Shown here: in pieces, positions 26,808 to 35,432 of the stretch | How the letters are laid out: each line of letters starts with the position of its first letter | How positions within the stretch are numbered: position 1 is the first letter of the stretch | NCBI RefSeq assembly: GCF_000159355.1 | Contig: NZ_GG670120.1 | Span: 512,353 to 576,352, forward strand | Origin: Lactobacillus johnsonii ATCC 33200 | GTDB taxonomy: Bacteria; Bacillota; Bacilli; Lactobacillales; Lactobacillaceae | Direction: 5' to 3' | Length of the DNA stretch: 64,000 nt | Notes under the pieces: generated by a model | What the model was told of the DNA's origin: nothing | Seen by the model: the letters and a program-made list of their open reading frames with translations, nothing else | Database searches by the model: none | Program-made: the position numbers and the translations under genes

Positions 26808-26829
26808 TTTATTGTGGCATATTTTATAA

Positions 26830-26841
26830 TTAGGTATCTAA
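26830..26841. promoter_or_regulatory. MarR operator copy 1 (autoregulatory)
   Basis: TTAGGTATCTAA, an imperfect 12-bp palindrome, lies 38 bases upstream of marR. The same motif occurs twice more before the ABC exporter, so it is probably the binding site of the MarR-family protein encoded between them. Confidence 0.65.
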
Positions 26842-26878
26842 CAGTATACATTCTAACTATTAACAAAGGGGTTAAAAG

Positions 26879-27316
26879 ATGACAGATAAAGTAGAAAAAT
26901 ATCAAGAAATGATGGATTTATTCCGTTTATACTTCAACTTTTCTAAAAGATTTTATGGGGAAGAAGTAAAATTTAGTCAACTTACTCCTCAGCAAGGACG
27001 AACTTTAATGTATATTCAAGAGCATCCCGGTATGATCCAAAGGGAACTAGCTGATAATTTTCATTTACGTAATGCCAGTGTAACTAATATGTTGAAAAAT
27101 CTTGAACGTGATGGATATATTCAACGCAAGCAAGATGAAAAGTCTGCTCGAATTAAACGGATTTATATTACCCAGTTAGGAGAAAAACAAGTTATTGAGA
27201 TGAAAAAAAGCTTTAACTTGATATTAAAAAAACTTTCTAGTCGAGTAGACGAAAAGCTGTTAGATCAATTAATACCACTACTCAAGGAACTAAATCGACA
27301 AGTTCGAAATGATTAG
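26879..27316 (+). CDS. MarR-family transcriptional regulator
   Basis: 145 residues. The winged-helix core is visible: LTPQQGRTLMYIQEHPGMIQRELADNFHLRNASVTNMLKNLERDGYIQRKQDEKSARIKRIYITQLGE. The DNA-recognition helix (ASVTNMLKNLE) and wing (QDEKSARIKRIYI) are complete, and the flanking helices would form the dimer interface. It precedes a multidrug-type ABC exporter; operator motifs occur before both genes. This is the common arrangement of a MarR repressor controlling itself and an efflux system. Start ATG 26879 has AAAGGGG upstream. Confidence 0.9.
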   Translation: MTDKVEKYQEMMDLFRLYFNFSKRFYGEEVKFSQLTPQQGRTLMYIQEHPGMIQRELADNFHLRNASVTNMLKNLERDGYIQRKQDEKSARIKRIYITQLGEKQVIEMKKSFNLILKKLSSRVDEKLLDQLIPLLKELNRQVRND

Positions 27317-27320
27317 GGAA

Positions 27321-27349
27321 TTGACAGTTAGGTATCTACATGTTTTAAT
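27321..27349 (+). promoter_or_regulatory. promoter of the ABC exporter with MarR operator copy 2 between its boxes
   Basis: TTGACA (27321-27326) and TTTAAT (27344-27349) are 17 bases apart. The motif TTAGGTATCTAC (27328-27339) lies between the -35 and -10 boxes, where a bound repressor would exclude RNA polymerase. Confidence 0.72.
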
Positions 27350-27367
27350 ACTAAACGTTAATTATTA

Positions 27368-27379
27368 TTAGGTACCTAA
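27368..27379. promoter_or_regulatory. MarR operator copy 3
   Basis: TTAGGTACCTAA is a perfect 12-bp palindrome between the promoter and the ABC exporter ribosome site, about 40 bases from copy 2. Two sites this close could be bound cooperatively. Confidence 0.68.
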
Positions 27380-27400
27380 CTGTTGTGGAGGGATTTATTA

Positions 27401-29152
27401 ATGGATAGAGGAAGACCGCAGATTGAAAAGGGAAAACATAGTTTTAGTTTTCAAGATTTTTTTAAATTAATAAATCGAGTGCATCCCAAATATTGGCAAT
27501 TAATTGTTGGTATTCTGGCTGGCTTAATTGCCACGGGAGCAAACTTAATTGTTCCTCAATTTGCACAAAGAATTATTAATAACTTTAAGCATTTAAATAT
27601 AAACCTGGTAATTATTACTGGAATAGTATTTTTTGGTGGAGTAATTATTAGTGCCTTATCTGGTTATATTTTGGGAGTGTTTGGAGAGCATGTCGTTTCA
27701 AAACTTCGTGATAGTCTCTGGGCTCGCTTACTTAAGATGCCAGTTAGTTATTTTGATAATACTTCGACGGGTGAAATTTCATCAAGACTAGTTAATGACA
27801 CTTCACAAGTCAAGAATTTACTTGCTAATACCTTACCGAATGCCATTACTTCTTTATTACAATTCTTTGGTGCTGTCATTATCATGTTTATGATGGATTG
27901 GCAGATGTCCTTAATCATGGTTCTTGCCGTCCCTTTGGTGATATTCGTCCTATTACCATTTATGAAATTGTCAGGGAAAATTGGCCGAGCACGTCAAGAT
28001 GAACTGGCAAAATTTTCTAGTGATTCAACTAATGTTTTAAGTGAAATCCGTTTGGTAAAATCAAGTAATTCAGAGAAGAAAGAGCTTGCTACTGGAACAA
28101 AAAGAATTGCTAAACTTTATGCAATTGGGGTAAAGGAATCATGGATTAACTCCTTGATGCAGCCAATTTCTAATATGTTAATGATGATTTTAGTAATTGG
28201 TATTTTAACTTACGGTGCTATTCGTGTTATGCAAGGTACACTTACTATGGGTGCACTTATTTCCTTCTTAATGTATCTATTTCAATTGATGGGTCCAGTA
28301 ATCATAATTAGTCAATTTTTCAATGAATTAGCTAAGACTTCAGGTTCAACTGAACGCATCGGCGAAATGCTTAATGAACCAATTGAAGTATCTGCCGATA
28401 ATCAAAAAGTTGATATTGCTGGAAAAGAATTGAAGCTGCAGAATGTAAGTTTCTCATATGAAAAAGGAAAGCAAATTCTACATGATATCAATGTGTCGGC
28501 TAAGCCTAACACTGTTGTCGCCTTTGCTGGTCCATCAGGTGGCGGAAAATCAACAATTTTTTCACTAATAGAACGTTTCTATAAACCAACCTCTGGAGAG
28601 ATAACTATTGGTGGTCAAAATATAGAAGAGATTGATTTAACTGATTGGCGTAAACAAATTGGACTTGTAGGTCAGAATTCATCAGTAATGCCCGGAACTA
28701 TTCGCGAAAATCTAGTTTATGGATTAGGAAGAAAAGTTGGTGACGATGAATTATGGCATGTTTTAAAGATGGCATATGCAGATAAATTTGTAAAAGAGGC
28801 AGAAGATGGCTTAGAAACACAGATTGGTGAACGAGGCGTGAAGCTATCGGGTGGACAAAGACAGAGAATTGCAATTGCCAGAGCCTTTTTACGTGATCCT
28901 AAAATCTTAATGCTTGATGAGGCTACTGCAAGTCTTGATTCAGAATCTGAAGCTATGGTACAAAAAGCTTTAGCAAGTTTGATGAAAAACAGAATGACTT
29001 TAGTAATCGCACACCGGCTAAGTACAATTGTTGATGCAGATAAAATTTATTTCATTGATCATGGAACTGTTTCCGGTTCAGGTACTCATGATGAACTAGT
29101 AAAATCAACACCTCTTTATGCAGAATACGTGCATAATCAATTTAAAAAGTAG
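27401..29152 (+). CDS. ABC-type multidrug exporter (half-transporter, TMD-NBD)
   Basis: 583 residues from ATG 27401 (site TGGAGGG upstream). The first roughly 330 residues form six membrane helices of the exporter type; the second part is an ABC domain with Walker A GPSGGGKST, signature LSGGQRQRIAIARAF, Walker B ILMLDEATASLDSES and the switch AHRLSTI. The architecture is that of LmrA/BmrA-like homodimeric drug or lipid exporters. Placement behind a MarR regulator with operators supports inducible efflux. Substrate unknown. Confidence 0.92.
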   Translation: MDRGRPQIEKGKHSFSFQDFFKLINRVHPKYWQLIVGILAGLIATGANLIVPQFAQRIINNFKHLNINLVIITGIVFFGGVIISALSGYILGVFGEHVVSKLRDSLWARLLKMPVSYFDNTSTGEISSRLVNDTSQVKNLLANTLPNAITSLLQFFGAVIIMFMMDWQMSLIMVLAVPLVIFVLLPFMKLSGKIGRARQDELAKFSSDSTNVLSEIRLVKSSNSEKKELATGTKRIAKLYAIGVKESWINSLMQPISNMLMMILVIGILTYGAIRVMQGTLTMGALISFLMYLFQLMGPVIIISQFFNELAKTSGSTERIGEMLNEPIEVSADNQKVDIAGKELKLQNVSFSYEKGKQILHDINVSAKPNTVVAFAGPSGGGKSTIFSLIERFYKPTSGEITIGGQNIEEIDLTDWRKQIGLVGQNSSVMPGTIRENLVYGLGRKVGDDELWHVLKMAYADKFVKEAEDGLETQIGERGVKLSGGQRQRIAIARAFLRDPKILMLDEATASLDSESEAMVQKALASLMKNRMTLVIAHRLSTIVDADKIYFIDHGTVSGSGTHDELVKSTPLYAEYVHNQFKK

Positions 29153-29157
29153 TAGGT

Positions 29158-29188
29158 AAAAATAGCGGCTTTTAAGTCGCTATTTTTT
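29158..29188 (+). terminator. terminator of the marR-ABC unit
   Basis: AAAATAGCG pairs with CGCTATTTT, with an inner ACTT/AAGT stem, followed by a T run, starting six bases after the stop. Confidence 0.84.
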
Positions 29189-29283
29189 GTATAAATTAAA
29201 ATAAGGGTTTTCTTTATGCTTTTAGGATATGATTATCATATGGAAGTAAAATAATGAATTAAATAGAAGTATAACAGGTAATT

Positions 29284-30105
29284 ATGAAACATTTAACGTT
29301 AAATAATGGTGTTAAAATTCCAATTTTTGGCTTTGGAACTTACGAGATTAGCCCAGACCAAACAAAAAAAGCCGTTTTGTCTGCTTTTAAAGATGGCTAC
29401 CGTTTAATTGATACTGCACAATATTATCAAAATGAACAGCAGGTAGGGGAAGCAGTCCGCGCAAGTAACCTTAATCGAGATGAAGTTTTCATTACCACAA
29501 AGACCATGACTGATGGATATGAAGCGACTAAACAGGGACTAGATGAATCTCTAAACAAAAGTGGTTTAGATTATCTTGATTTAGTCTTAATTCATTGGCC
29601 AATGGGCCACGATTTAGATACTTGGCGTGCTCTAGAAGAAGCATATAAAGCTGGTAAAACGCGAGCTATTGGTATCAGTAATTTTAATAGTCGGCAAACT
29701 TTAGAATTAATTAATCATGCAGAAATTCGGCCCATGGTTGATCAGATTGAAACACATCTTTTATTACAACAATGGAAAATGCACGAATTTTTGAAAAAAG
29801 AAAATATTATTCATGAAAGCTATAGTCCCTTAGGTAACGGTCAACAAAATCTGATGACTAATCCAGTGTTACAAAAAATTGGTGAAAAATATGATAAATC
29901 ACCAATCCAAGTGATTTTACGGTATCTAGTCCAAAATAACATTGTAACTATTCCTCGCTCTACTAATCCAGCCCATATTAAAGCTAATATTGATATCTTT
30001 GATTTTGAGTTAGATAAAGAGGATCTTAAGCAGCTTCGTGCTTTAGATGAGCGCAAGCCAATTGATGGTTGGCCAGCAGAAATGCGAGAAGATGAGGATT
30101 ATTAA
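29284..30105 (+). CDS. aldo/keto reductase (NADPH-dependent)
   Basis: 273 residues with the catalytic tetrad of the AKR barrel: Asp in LIDTAQYY, Tyr in the same motif, Lys in FITTKT and His in LVLIHWP. The signature GISNFNSRQ, the ESYSPLG block and the C-terminal IPRSTNPAHIKANIDIFDFEL complete the NADPH site. It reduces small aldehydes or ketones, probably in carbonyl detoxification or redox balance. Monocistronic. Fragments of a different AKR family member occur at 33055-33199 and 56257-56821. Confidence 0.9.
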   Translation: MKHLTLNNGVKIPIFGFGTYEISPDQTKKAVLSAFKDGYRLIDTAQYYQNEQQVGEAVRASNLNRDEVFITTKTMTDGYEATKQGLDESLNKSGLDYLDLVLIHWPMGHDLDTWRALEEAYKAGKTRAIGISNFNSRQTLELINHAEIRPMVDQIETHLLLQQWKMHEFLKKENIIHESYSPLGNGQQNLMTNPVLQKIGEKYDKSPIQVILRYLVQNNIVTIPRSTNPAHIKANIDIFDFELDKEDLKQLRALDERKPIDGWPAEMREDEDY

Positions 30106-30130
30106 GCTGAAAAACATAATATAAAAACAT

Positions 30131-30184
30131 AAAAGAGTAATTGTAGTCTCATAGATGGTATGAGATAGACAATTACTCTTTTTT
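30131..30184. terminator. bidirectional terminator between the reductase and the LysR gene
   Basis: AAAAGAGTAATTGT pairs perfectly with ACAATTACTCTTTT, with an inner stem of CTCAT/ATGAG. Convergent genes flank it, so it can serve both. Confidence 0.87.
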
Positions 30185-30193
30185 ATTACTCAC

Positions 30194-31069
30194 TTAATTA
30201 TTGAGCGAGTCTCGTAATTTTTCTAAAAATAAGTTTCCTAAATTAGATAGCTTTCGATTCTTCTTCCAAATAACGATATTAGGATCAGTAACTTTTGGAG
30301 AAAGAGGGCGAGCAGTTAAACCCTCTAGTTTCTTATCATATAAATTATTGTAAGAAATTTGAACGCTATGACCTTCACCAGCTAAAAGAGACGCAGTATA
30401 AGCTAAATTACTGTTTGCAACCGTATGAACTTTATCATATAAATTACCCCACCAGTTTCTAAATTTGTCGTTAACTAAACTTTGCCCAGAAGTGATAATA
30501 GGATATTCAATTAAATCAGTCGGAGTAACCTAATCTTTTTGGGCTAACGGTAGTTTTTCACTAAAGATGGCATAGAATTGGTTTCTCTCTGGCAGAATTA
30601 AACTTTCAAAATCTTCTATTGGGCGATAACCCATAATAATTCCAAAATCAAGCGAACCATCGTTTACTTTAGCCTCAATATCATCAGCATTACCATCATA
30701 AAAGCTAAAGTGTACTTGCTGTGTAATTTGAATAATTTGATCAATAATTTTAGTAATAGATTTAATTTCAAATGATTGTCCTGTACCGATATTTAAGTTA
30801 CCAGTAATTAGTTTAGAACTGGTTAAAGCTTGGGTAGTTTGTTCTTCCATATCAATCATTTCTTGAGCACGATCGCGTAAAAAGTAGCCCTCTTCTGTTA
30901 AAGAAATTTGTCGGTGACCACGGGTAAATAAAGTAACGCCAAGTTCTTCTTCCAAATCTTTGATCTGTTTTGATAGAGAAGGTTGGGCAATATGGAGACT
31001 CTCAGCAGCGTTACTAATATTTTTTTCTTGACAGACAGCTAAAAAGTAACGCAGTACTCTAAGTTCCAT
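30194..31069 (-). pseudogene. LysR-family regulator, single in-frame TAG
   Basis: The frame reads MELRVLRYFLAVCQEKNISNAAESLHIAQPSLSKQIKDLEEELG, a textbook LysR helix-turn-helix, then the effector domain (LNIGTGQSFEIKS, DFGIIMGYRPI). TAG at 30530-30532 follows LPLAQKD; reading through gives VTPTDLIEYPIITSGQSLV and the rest to TAA 30194-30196, 291 residues in all. Everything else is intact, so this is a one-base nonsense change or an error. It is divergent from rarA, but no link is implied. Confidence 0.85.
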
Positions 31070-31240
31070 TCCTCCATTCCTCCAGCCTAAGCTCTATAAT
31101 GTATAGTTTATATTAGTGATTAAAAAGAAAAAAGTGAATAGCAAAATCTTGTTTAAAACTTGTGTATTTGTTTTGAACTAATAATTGTGATAATAATAGA
31201 TAAAACTTAACACTTTACTATAAATAAGAAGGTCGATTTT

Positions 31241-32521
31241 ATGCCTATCAAAAAGCCACTAGCAGATTTAATCCGGCCAAAAAATTTATCACAATTTGTA
31301 GGTCAAACTAAGCTAATTTCTGAAGGAAAGCCCCTTTATCAAATTATCAAGAATCATGTTCCAATTTCTCTCCTCTTATGGGGACCGCCTGGAACAGGAA
31401 AAACAAGTCTAGCGCAAATTATTGCTCGAGAATATGACTATCCGCTAGCCACTTTTAATGCTTCGATTGATAATAAAGCAAAGCTGATGCAAATCATTAA
31501 TACTTATCCCTATCAATCGTTTGTTCTACTGATTGATGAAATTCATCGCATGACGACAACATTGCAGGATTATCTTCTGCCTTATTTAGAGAGTGGAAAA
31601 ATTCTTTTAATTGGGGCAACTACTGAAAATCCGATTATGTCAATTGTTCCTGCTGTCCGCTCACGTTGTCAGATTTTTGAATTTGAGACTTTAGACGATA
31701 AGGATATTAGTGAGGTTTTAGTCCGAGCTCTAAAAGAAGTATTTCATTTAGATGAAAAACAAATAGATAAAGAAGCAATTAATATTATTGCTCGTTCAGC
31801 TGATGGAGATTTGCGTGTAGCATTAAATTTATTAGAAACTATTCAGGCAGTTAATGGAGAAGAAATTTCAGTTAAAAATGTTAAGGAGTTTCTAAAAGGT
31901 CAACATTTTGCTTATGACAGAAAAGCAACTAAACATTATGATTATTTAGCAGCTTATTCAGATTCAATGGCTGGGTCCGATACTGATGCAGCCTTGTATT
32001 ATCTTACCGTCTTACTTAAAAACGGAGATCTACCATCAGTGGTACGGCGTTTGCGAGAAATTCCATACACATATGTTGGCTTAGCCAATCCAGAACAAGT
32101 AACGCAAATAGTAGTGGCAGCTAATCAGGCCGAAAAAATAGGGATGCCAAAGGCAAAATATCCTTTGATGTTTGCGACTATGTTAATGTGTTTGTCCCCT
32201 AAGTCAGGTGCTTTTGATGAAATTTGGGCAAAGCTAGATAAAGATACTATTCATCCCAATAAGCATCCCATGCCACGTGGATTACGAGATATGCATTACA
32301 AGCATTCAGAAGAAATAACAGGTGGTGGGTTGATAGATAATCCATTTACACAACCATTTCAAATTGCAAAACAAAATTACATGCCGAAAGGTCTTGAAGG
32401 TAAAAGATATTACTTTGCAAAAGATAATGTTAATGAGAAAAAGCTAGAACAACAATATTTGAAACTTCATAAATATATTTATGGTAAAGATTATAAAAAA
32501 GATAATTTGTCACAAAAGTAA
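31241..32521 (+). CDS. rarA: replication-associated recombination ATPase RarA (MgsA)
   Basis: 426 residues. The AAA+ core shows LADLIRPKNLSQFVGQTKL, Walker A GPPGTGKTSLAQ, Walker B VLLIDEIHRM and sensor 1 IGATTENP, followed by ADGDLRVALNLLE and the MgsA C-terminal tetramerisation region with KYPLMFAT and PRGLRDMHYKHSEEITGGG. RarA acts at stalled replication forks as a clamp-loader-like ATPase. The start ATG 31241 follows AAGAAGG. Length and motif order are normal. Confidence 0.93.
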   Translation: MPIKKPLADLIRPKNLSQFVGQTKLISEGKPLYQIIKNHVPISLLLWGPPGTGKTSLAQIIAREYDYPLATFNASIDNKAKLMQIINTYPYQSFVLLIDEIHRMTTTLQDYLLPYLESGKILLIGATTENPIMSIVPAVRSRCQIFEFETLDDKDISEVLVRALKEVFHLDEKQIDKEAINIIARSADGDLRVALNLLETIQAVNGEEISVKNVKEFLKGQHFAYDRKATKHYDYLAAYSDSMAGSDTDAALYYLTVLLKNGDLPSVVRRLREIPYTYVGLANPEQVTQIVVAANQAEKIGMPKAKYPLMFATMLMCLSPKSGAFDEIWAKLDKDTIHPNKHPMPRGLRDMHYKHSEEITGGGLIDNPFTQPFQIAKQNYMPKGLEGKRYYFAKDNVNEKKLEQQYLKLHKYIYGKDYKKDNLSQK

Positions 32522-32905
32522 TTATTATATATTATAGATTGATTTTTCCTTAATCATTTGTGCTAAAAGATTACGATTAACTTGTTATATGTAAATATTT
32601 AATTTATAGCCTTTAAAGATATCTTTTTACTATGCATAAGTAGCATAGCACTATAAAATTCTAATAATTTTCTTCGATAGTAAAACTTAATAAAATATAT
32701 TTAAAAATTAAATCAAGTAAGAAAAATGATGAAATTTGTTTTGCTGAAATTAATACAATTCCAATATCAGAAGTATTTTTGTATAGTTAGTTTTTTACCA
32801 TAAATAATTCGAATACTAGTATAAAAAAATAGCAATTTTTTTACATCGTTTTTCTTCCTAATTAATAAACATTAAGTTAAATAAAATAGCAAGGAGATAA
32901 AAATT
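32522..32905. other. AT-rich intergenic stretch without a recognisable gene
   Basis: Nothing in either strand looks coding. There are several short A and T tracts and a possible promoter region just before the small ORF at 32906, but no hairpin I can support. Confidence 0.5.
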
Positions 32906-33010
32906 ATGTCACAAATAATCGAAATTGGAATTTTATTAGGTTTATTATTTTTATCAGTCAGCCCTAGTCAAAGAACTCAACCTCAGAAAATTGATCGGCG
33001 TGGAAGATAG
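32906..33010 (+). CDS. small putative membrane peptide (34 residues)
   Basis: ATG 32906 is preceded by a strong AAGGAG at seven to twelve bases. The peptide starts MSQIIEIGILLGLLFLSVSP, one hydrophobic helix, and ends with a basic tail (KIDRRGR). Size and layout recall small membrane peptides such as type I toxins or bacteriocin immunity/leader peptides, but it could also be the 5' end of a gene truncated by the rearrangements downstream. No family recognised. Confidence 0.4.
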   Translation: MSQIIEIGILLGLLFLSVSPSQRTQPQKIDRRGR

Positions 33011-33054
33011 GATGATTTAAATGAAAATTTTAATTCAACAGTTGGTGACGTAAA

Positions 33055-33199
33055 GAAGAAGTTAAATTTTACGAAAACCAAAATATTGCTGTTGAAGCAT
33101 GGGCACCTTTTCCAGAAGGAAAGTCAATTTTTTGATTATCGAGATCCAGTAGCCATTGAAAGTATTTTCGGTAACAGTATTAAAAGTTTAAAGAGCTAA
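33055..33199 (+). pseudogene. aldo/keto reductase remnant with internal deletion
   Basis: The sequence reads EVKFYENQNIAVEAWAPFPEGK and then jumps, out of frame, to QFFDYRDPVAIESIFGNS with TAA at 33197-33199. These blocks match positions about 60 and 130 of the AKR fragment at 56257-56821, so roughly 75 codons were deleted. The 5' part is missing as well. A dead relic. Confidence 0.65.
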
Positions 33200-33305
33200 T
33201 TTACTATGCATTAATTGCAATAGCTCCTATAAGTAGTAATTTTCAGATTAGGCTTAGTGCAATATACTTTTTCTTGTAAAAAATTATGAAAGGAAGAAAA
33301 ATATT

Positions 33306-33519
33306 ATGACAAAAGATGTTGCAATTATTGGTGCAAACGGACAAATCGCACGTTTAGTTGAAGATCGTATTTTAAATGAAGACAAGAATGTATATTTAAC
33401 TCTATTTCTTAGAAATGCAAGTCGCCTTTCTAATTTAGCAAATAATGAACAAGTAACTATCATCGATGGGGATGCTAATAAACCGGAAGATCTTAGAAAA
33501 GCAATTATAGTATTAAAAT
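33306..33519 (+). pseudogene. NAD(P)-binding NmrA/SDR-like protein, interrupted by IS1182 relic
   Basis: ATG 33306 (site GAAAGGAAG upstream) opens MTKDVAIIGANGQIARLVED, a Rossmann GxxGxxA/G dinucleotide fold typical of NmrA-like NAD(P)H-binding proteins, continuing to TIIDGDANKPEDLRKAI. It is cut near 33510-33519 by the end of the IS1182 relic. The remaining two thirds of the gene are not found on the other side, so a deletion followed or accompanied the insertion. Confidence 0.72.
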
Positions 33520-34868
33520 GTGTCTGGGAAAAACTAAGCTTTTTTGAATAATAGTTTAAAGGTTTTACCTTTCTCTTTGCTCCATATTTACTTAAATTCA
33601 TCATCATAAACATAATTCCGATCTCTGTTTCGACTTCCTTTTTGCCTCTTAAATGGGTTCTTCGCATGCCAAATACACTCTTCATATGTCCGAAAATTGG
33701 TTCCACATCTGTCTTTCTACAGCCATAGATTCGTTTACCATCTTTGCTTTGAAGAGTTTCTTTTGCTTTTTCTTTTAAATATTGCCAATTTGGATTGTAA
33801 TGAATTTGTCTTTGACGACCAGATTTGGTTTTAGCTAGAGCTGTTAGCTCTTCTGTTAACTGGAACTCCTCGGCTTCATAAATCTTAAAGTCTCTAGTCA
33901 TGCCAGTTGTTCTGTCTTTTCTGCGACTATAGTACTTGAAGTTAAATCTAACAACAGACTTGTCTACATAGTAATCTGCTTCTTCGTTGTAATACCAATT
34001 GGCAATTTTTGAAGGATCTTTCTTATATTTCCGTGTTTGTTCTTTTTCGTATAACGTGTATGGTATCTGATAGTCTTTGTCTGAATAATTTTCTTCTAGA
34101 ATTGAATAGTTATACTCACTACCATACCCAGCATTAGCCACAATGTTATGAAACTTATCTAAGGTACCATGGGATTTCATCTGTTCTAAAAATGGTTTAA
34201 GGGTTCTAAAGTCAGTTGGATTAGGGAATAGGGCAAAGTCTACAGCATATTGGTTAGTAGTTGCTGCTTGAATATTGTAGCCTGGTTTTAATTGACCATT
34301 TCACATGTGGTCTCCTTTCATATGCATGAATGTGGCATCATGATATGTTTTGTAGTAGCTATTCCGACCATCAAAGATCTTTTCAGTTTCTTCATATTTC
34401 TTAGCTCTAGGAATAAGATCTTTTTGAATCTTGTTTAGAATCTTATTTAATCCGCGTCTTTTGAATTTGTTTTTAGATCCACCTGGAATAACTTTAGGCT
34501 CTTCTTCAATCTCTTTGGTAATTTTCTTAATTTCTTTTTCTGTTTCTTGAGCTAGAATTTCTAATCCTTGACTAATTTGAACCTCTTCTTCGGGCTATAG
34601 CCTTAACGACTCCTTATTGATCAATTCATCATATAAGCTAATTGCGTCATTTTTTAACTTATCATGATACTTTTCAACTGCTTTACTCCAAACAAAGGTG
34701 TACTTATTTACATCATCTTCAATCTTAGTACCATCAATAAAAGCAGCACTTTCACGAATTAATCCCTCATCTTATAATAATGGAGTAAAGTAGACAAAAC
34801 ACTTCTTAATTATTTGATTAGCATGGTCACTTGATCTGAAGTTATTGATGGTATGATATGAAATGAGA
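33520..34868 (-). mobile_element. IS1182-family element, one end lost, transposase broken
   Basis: The minus strand encodes an IS1182-type transposase, including AAFIDGTKIEDDVNKYTFVW, ATTNQYAVDFALF, VANAGYGSEYNY and the C-terminal CRKTDVEPIFGHMKSVFGMRR and NLSKYGAKRK. In-frame stops occur near 34310, 34600 and 34775, and the N-terminus is missing where the sequence runs into an ATPase fragment at about 34868. The surviving end at 33520 reads GTGTCTGGGAAAAA, nearly the same as both ends of the MITE at 43974-44115. Confidence 0.82.
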
Positions 34869-35270
34869 ATGACAAAATTAACTAAAGGCTATGCTTATGC
34901 ATTCCAAGATTTGGGATACTATGTTTGAAAGCATGCAACTGATCACATAACTGAAAGTGATATAGATGACATTCTGCCTTTGTTTAAAAATGATCTTTAT
35001 AAGAATGTTTATACAAAAATTCTTTCTGAATTATCTCCAACTGATCAAAAATTCTTAATGATTATGGCGGAAAGCGATAATGATGTTGTTTAAATAAGTC
35101 ATATTAGAAAACAAATGAATAAAAGTTCCAATTATGCCTCACAATATCGTCAGCGTTTGATTGACAGTCAAGTCATTATTGAAGCAGGATACGGAAAAGT
35201 TTCATTTTCTTTGCCGTTTATGAAAGAATTTCTACTAAAAGCTGCTGAATTTTATAATATCGGAGAATAA
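34869..35270 (+). pseudogene. third AAA+ ATPase paralog, C-terminal remnant
   Basis: The frame reads MTKLTKGYAYAFQDLGYYV, stop, KHATDHITESDIDDIL, DLYKNVYTKILSELSPTDQKFLMIMAES, stop, then KSSNYASQYRQRLIDSQVIIEAGYGKVSFSLPFMKEF to TAA 35268-35270. These match the QGFAYAFQLLG block and the winged-helix tail of the intact ATPase at 6923-8023. The ATPase core was lost at the IS1182 junction. The presence of this family beside the BREX cluster and again upstream is notable. Confidence 0.75.
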
Positions 35271-35312
35271 AAGCATGACTTCCACTTAGATGTGAAGACA
35301 TGCTTCTTTATT
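35271..35312 (+). terminator. terminator upstream of the BREX cluster
   Basis: AAGCATG and CATGCTT arms, with inner CTTC/GAAG pairing, form a hairpin followed by CTTTATTT immediately after the ATPase remnant. It isolates the BREX operon from upstream transcription. Confidence 0.72.
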
Positions 35313-35361
35313 TGATAAAAGTTGATCATAAGAAATACTGCTAAAAAAGATAATAGTCATA

Positions 35362-35367
35362 TATAAT
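35362..35367 (+). promoter_or_regulatory. -10 box of the putative BREX promoter
   Basis: TATAAT stands 65 bases before brxA; no good -35 box sits at standard spacing. Between it and brxA are two short inverted repeats, AATGC/GCATT (35388-35402) and ATTAT/ATAAT around GCA (35400-35412), which could be an operator. Confidence 0.5.
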
Positions 35368-35432
35368 GTATTAAGCGTGATTGTGTTAATGCAGATAGCA
35401 TTATGCAATAATTAGAAATTTGAGGGGATAAA

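Noticed and set aside
32522-32905. Hidden ORF or RNA in the AT-rich gap after rarA
   Set aside because: Stops are frequent in all frames and no stable stem was found.
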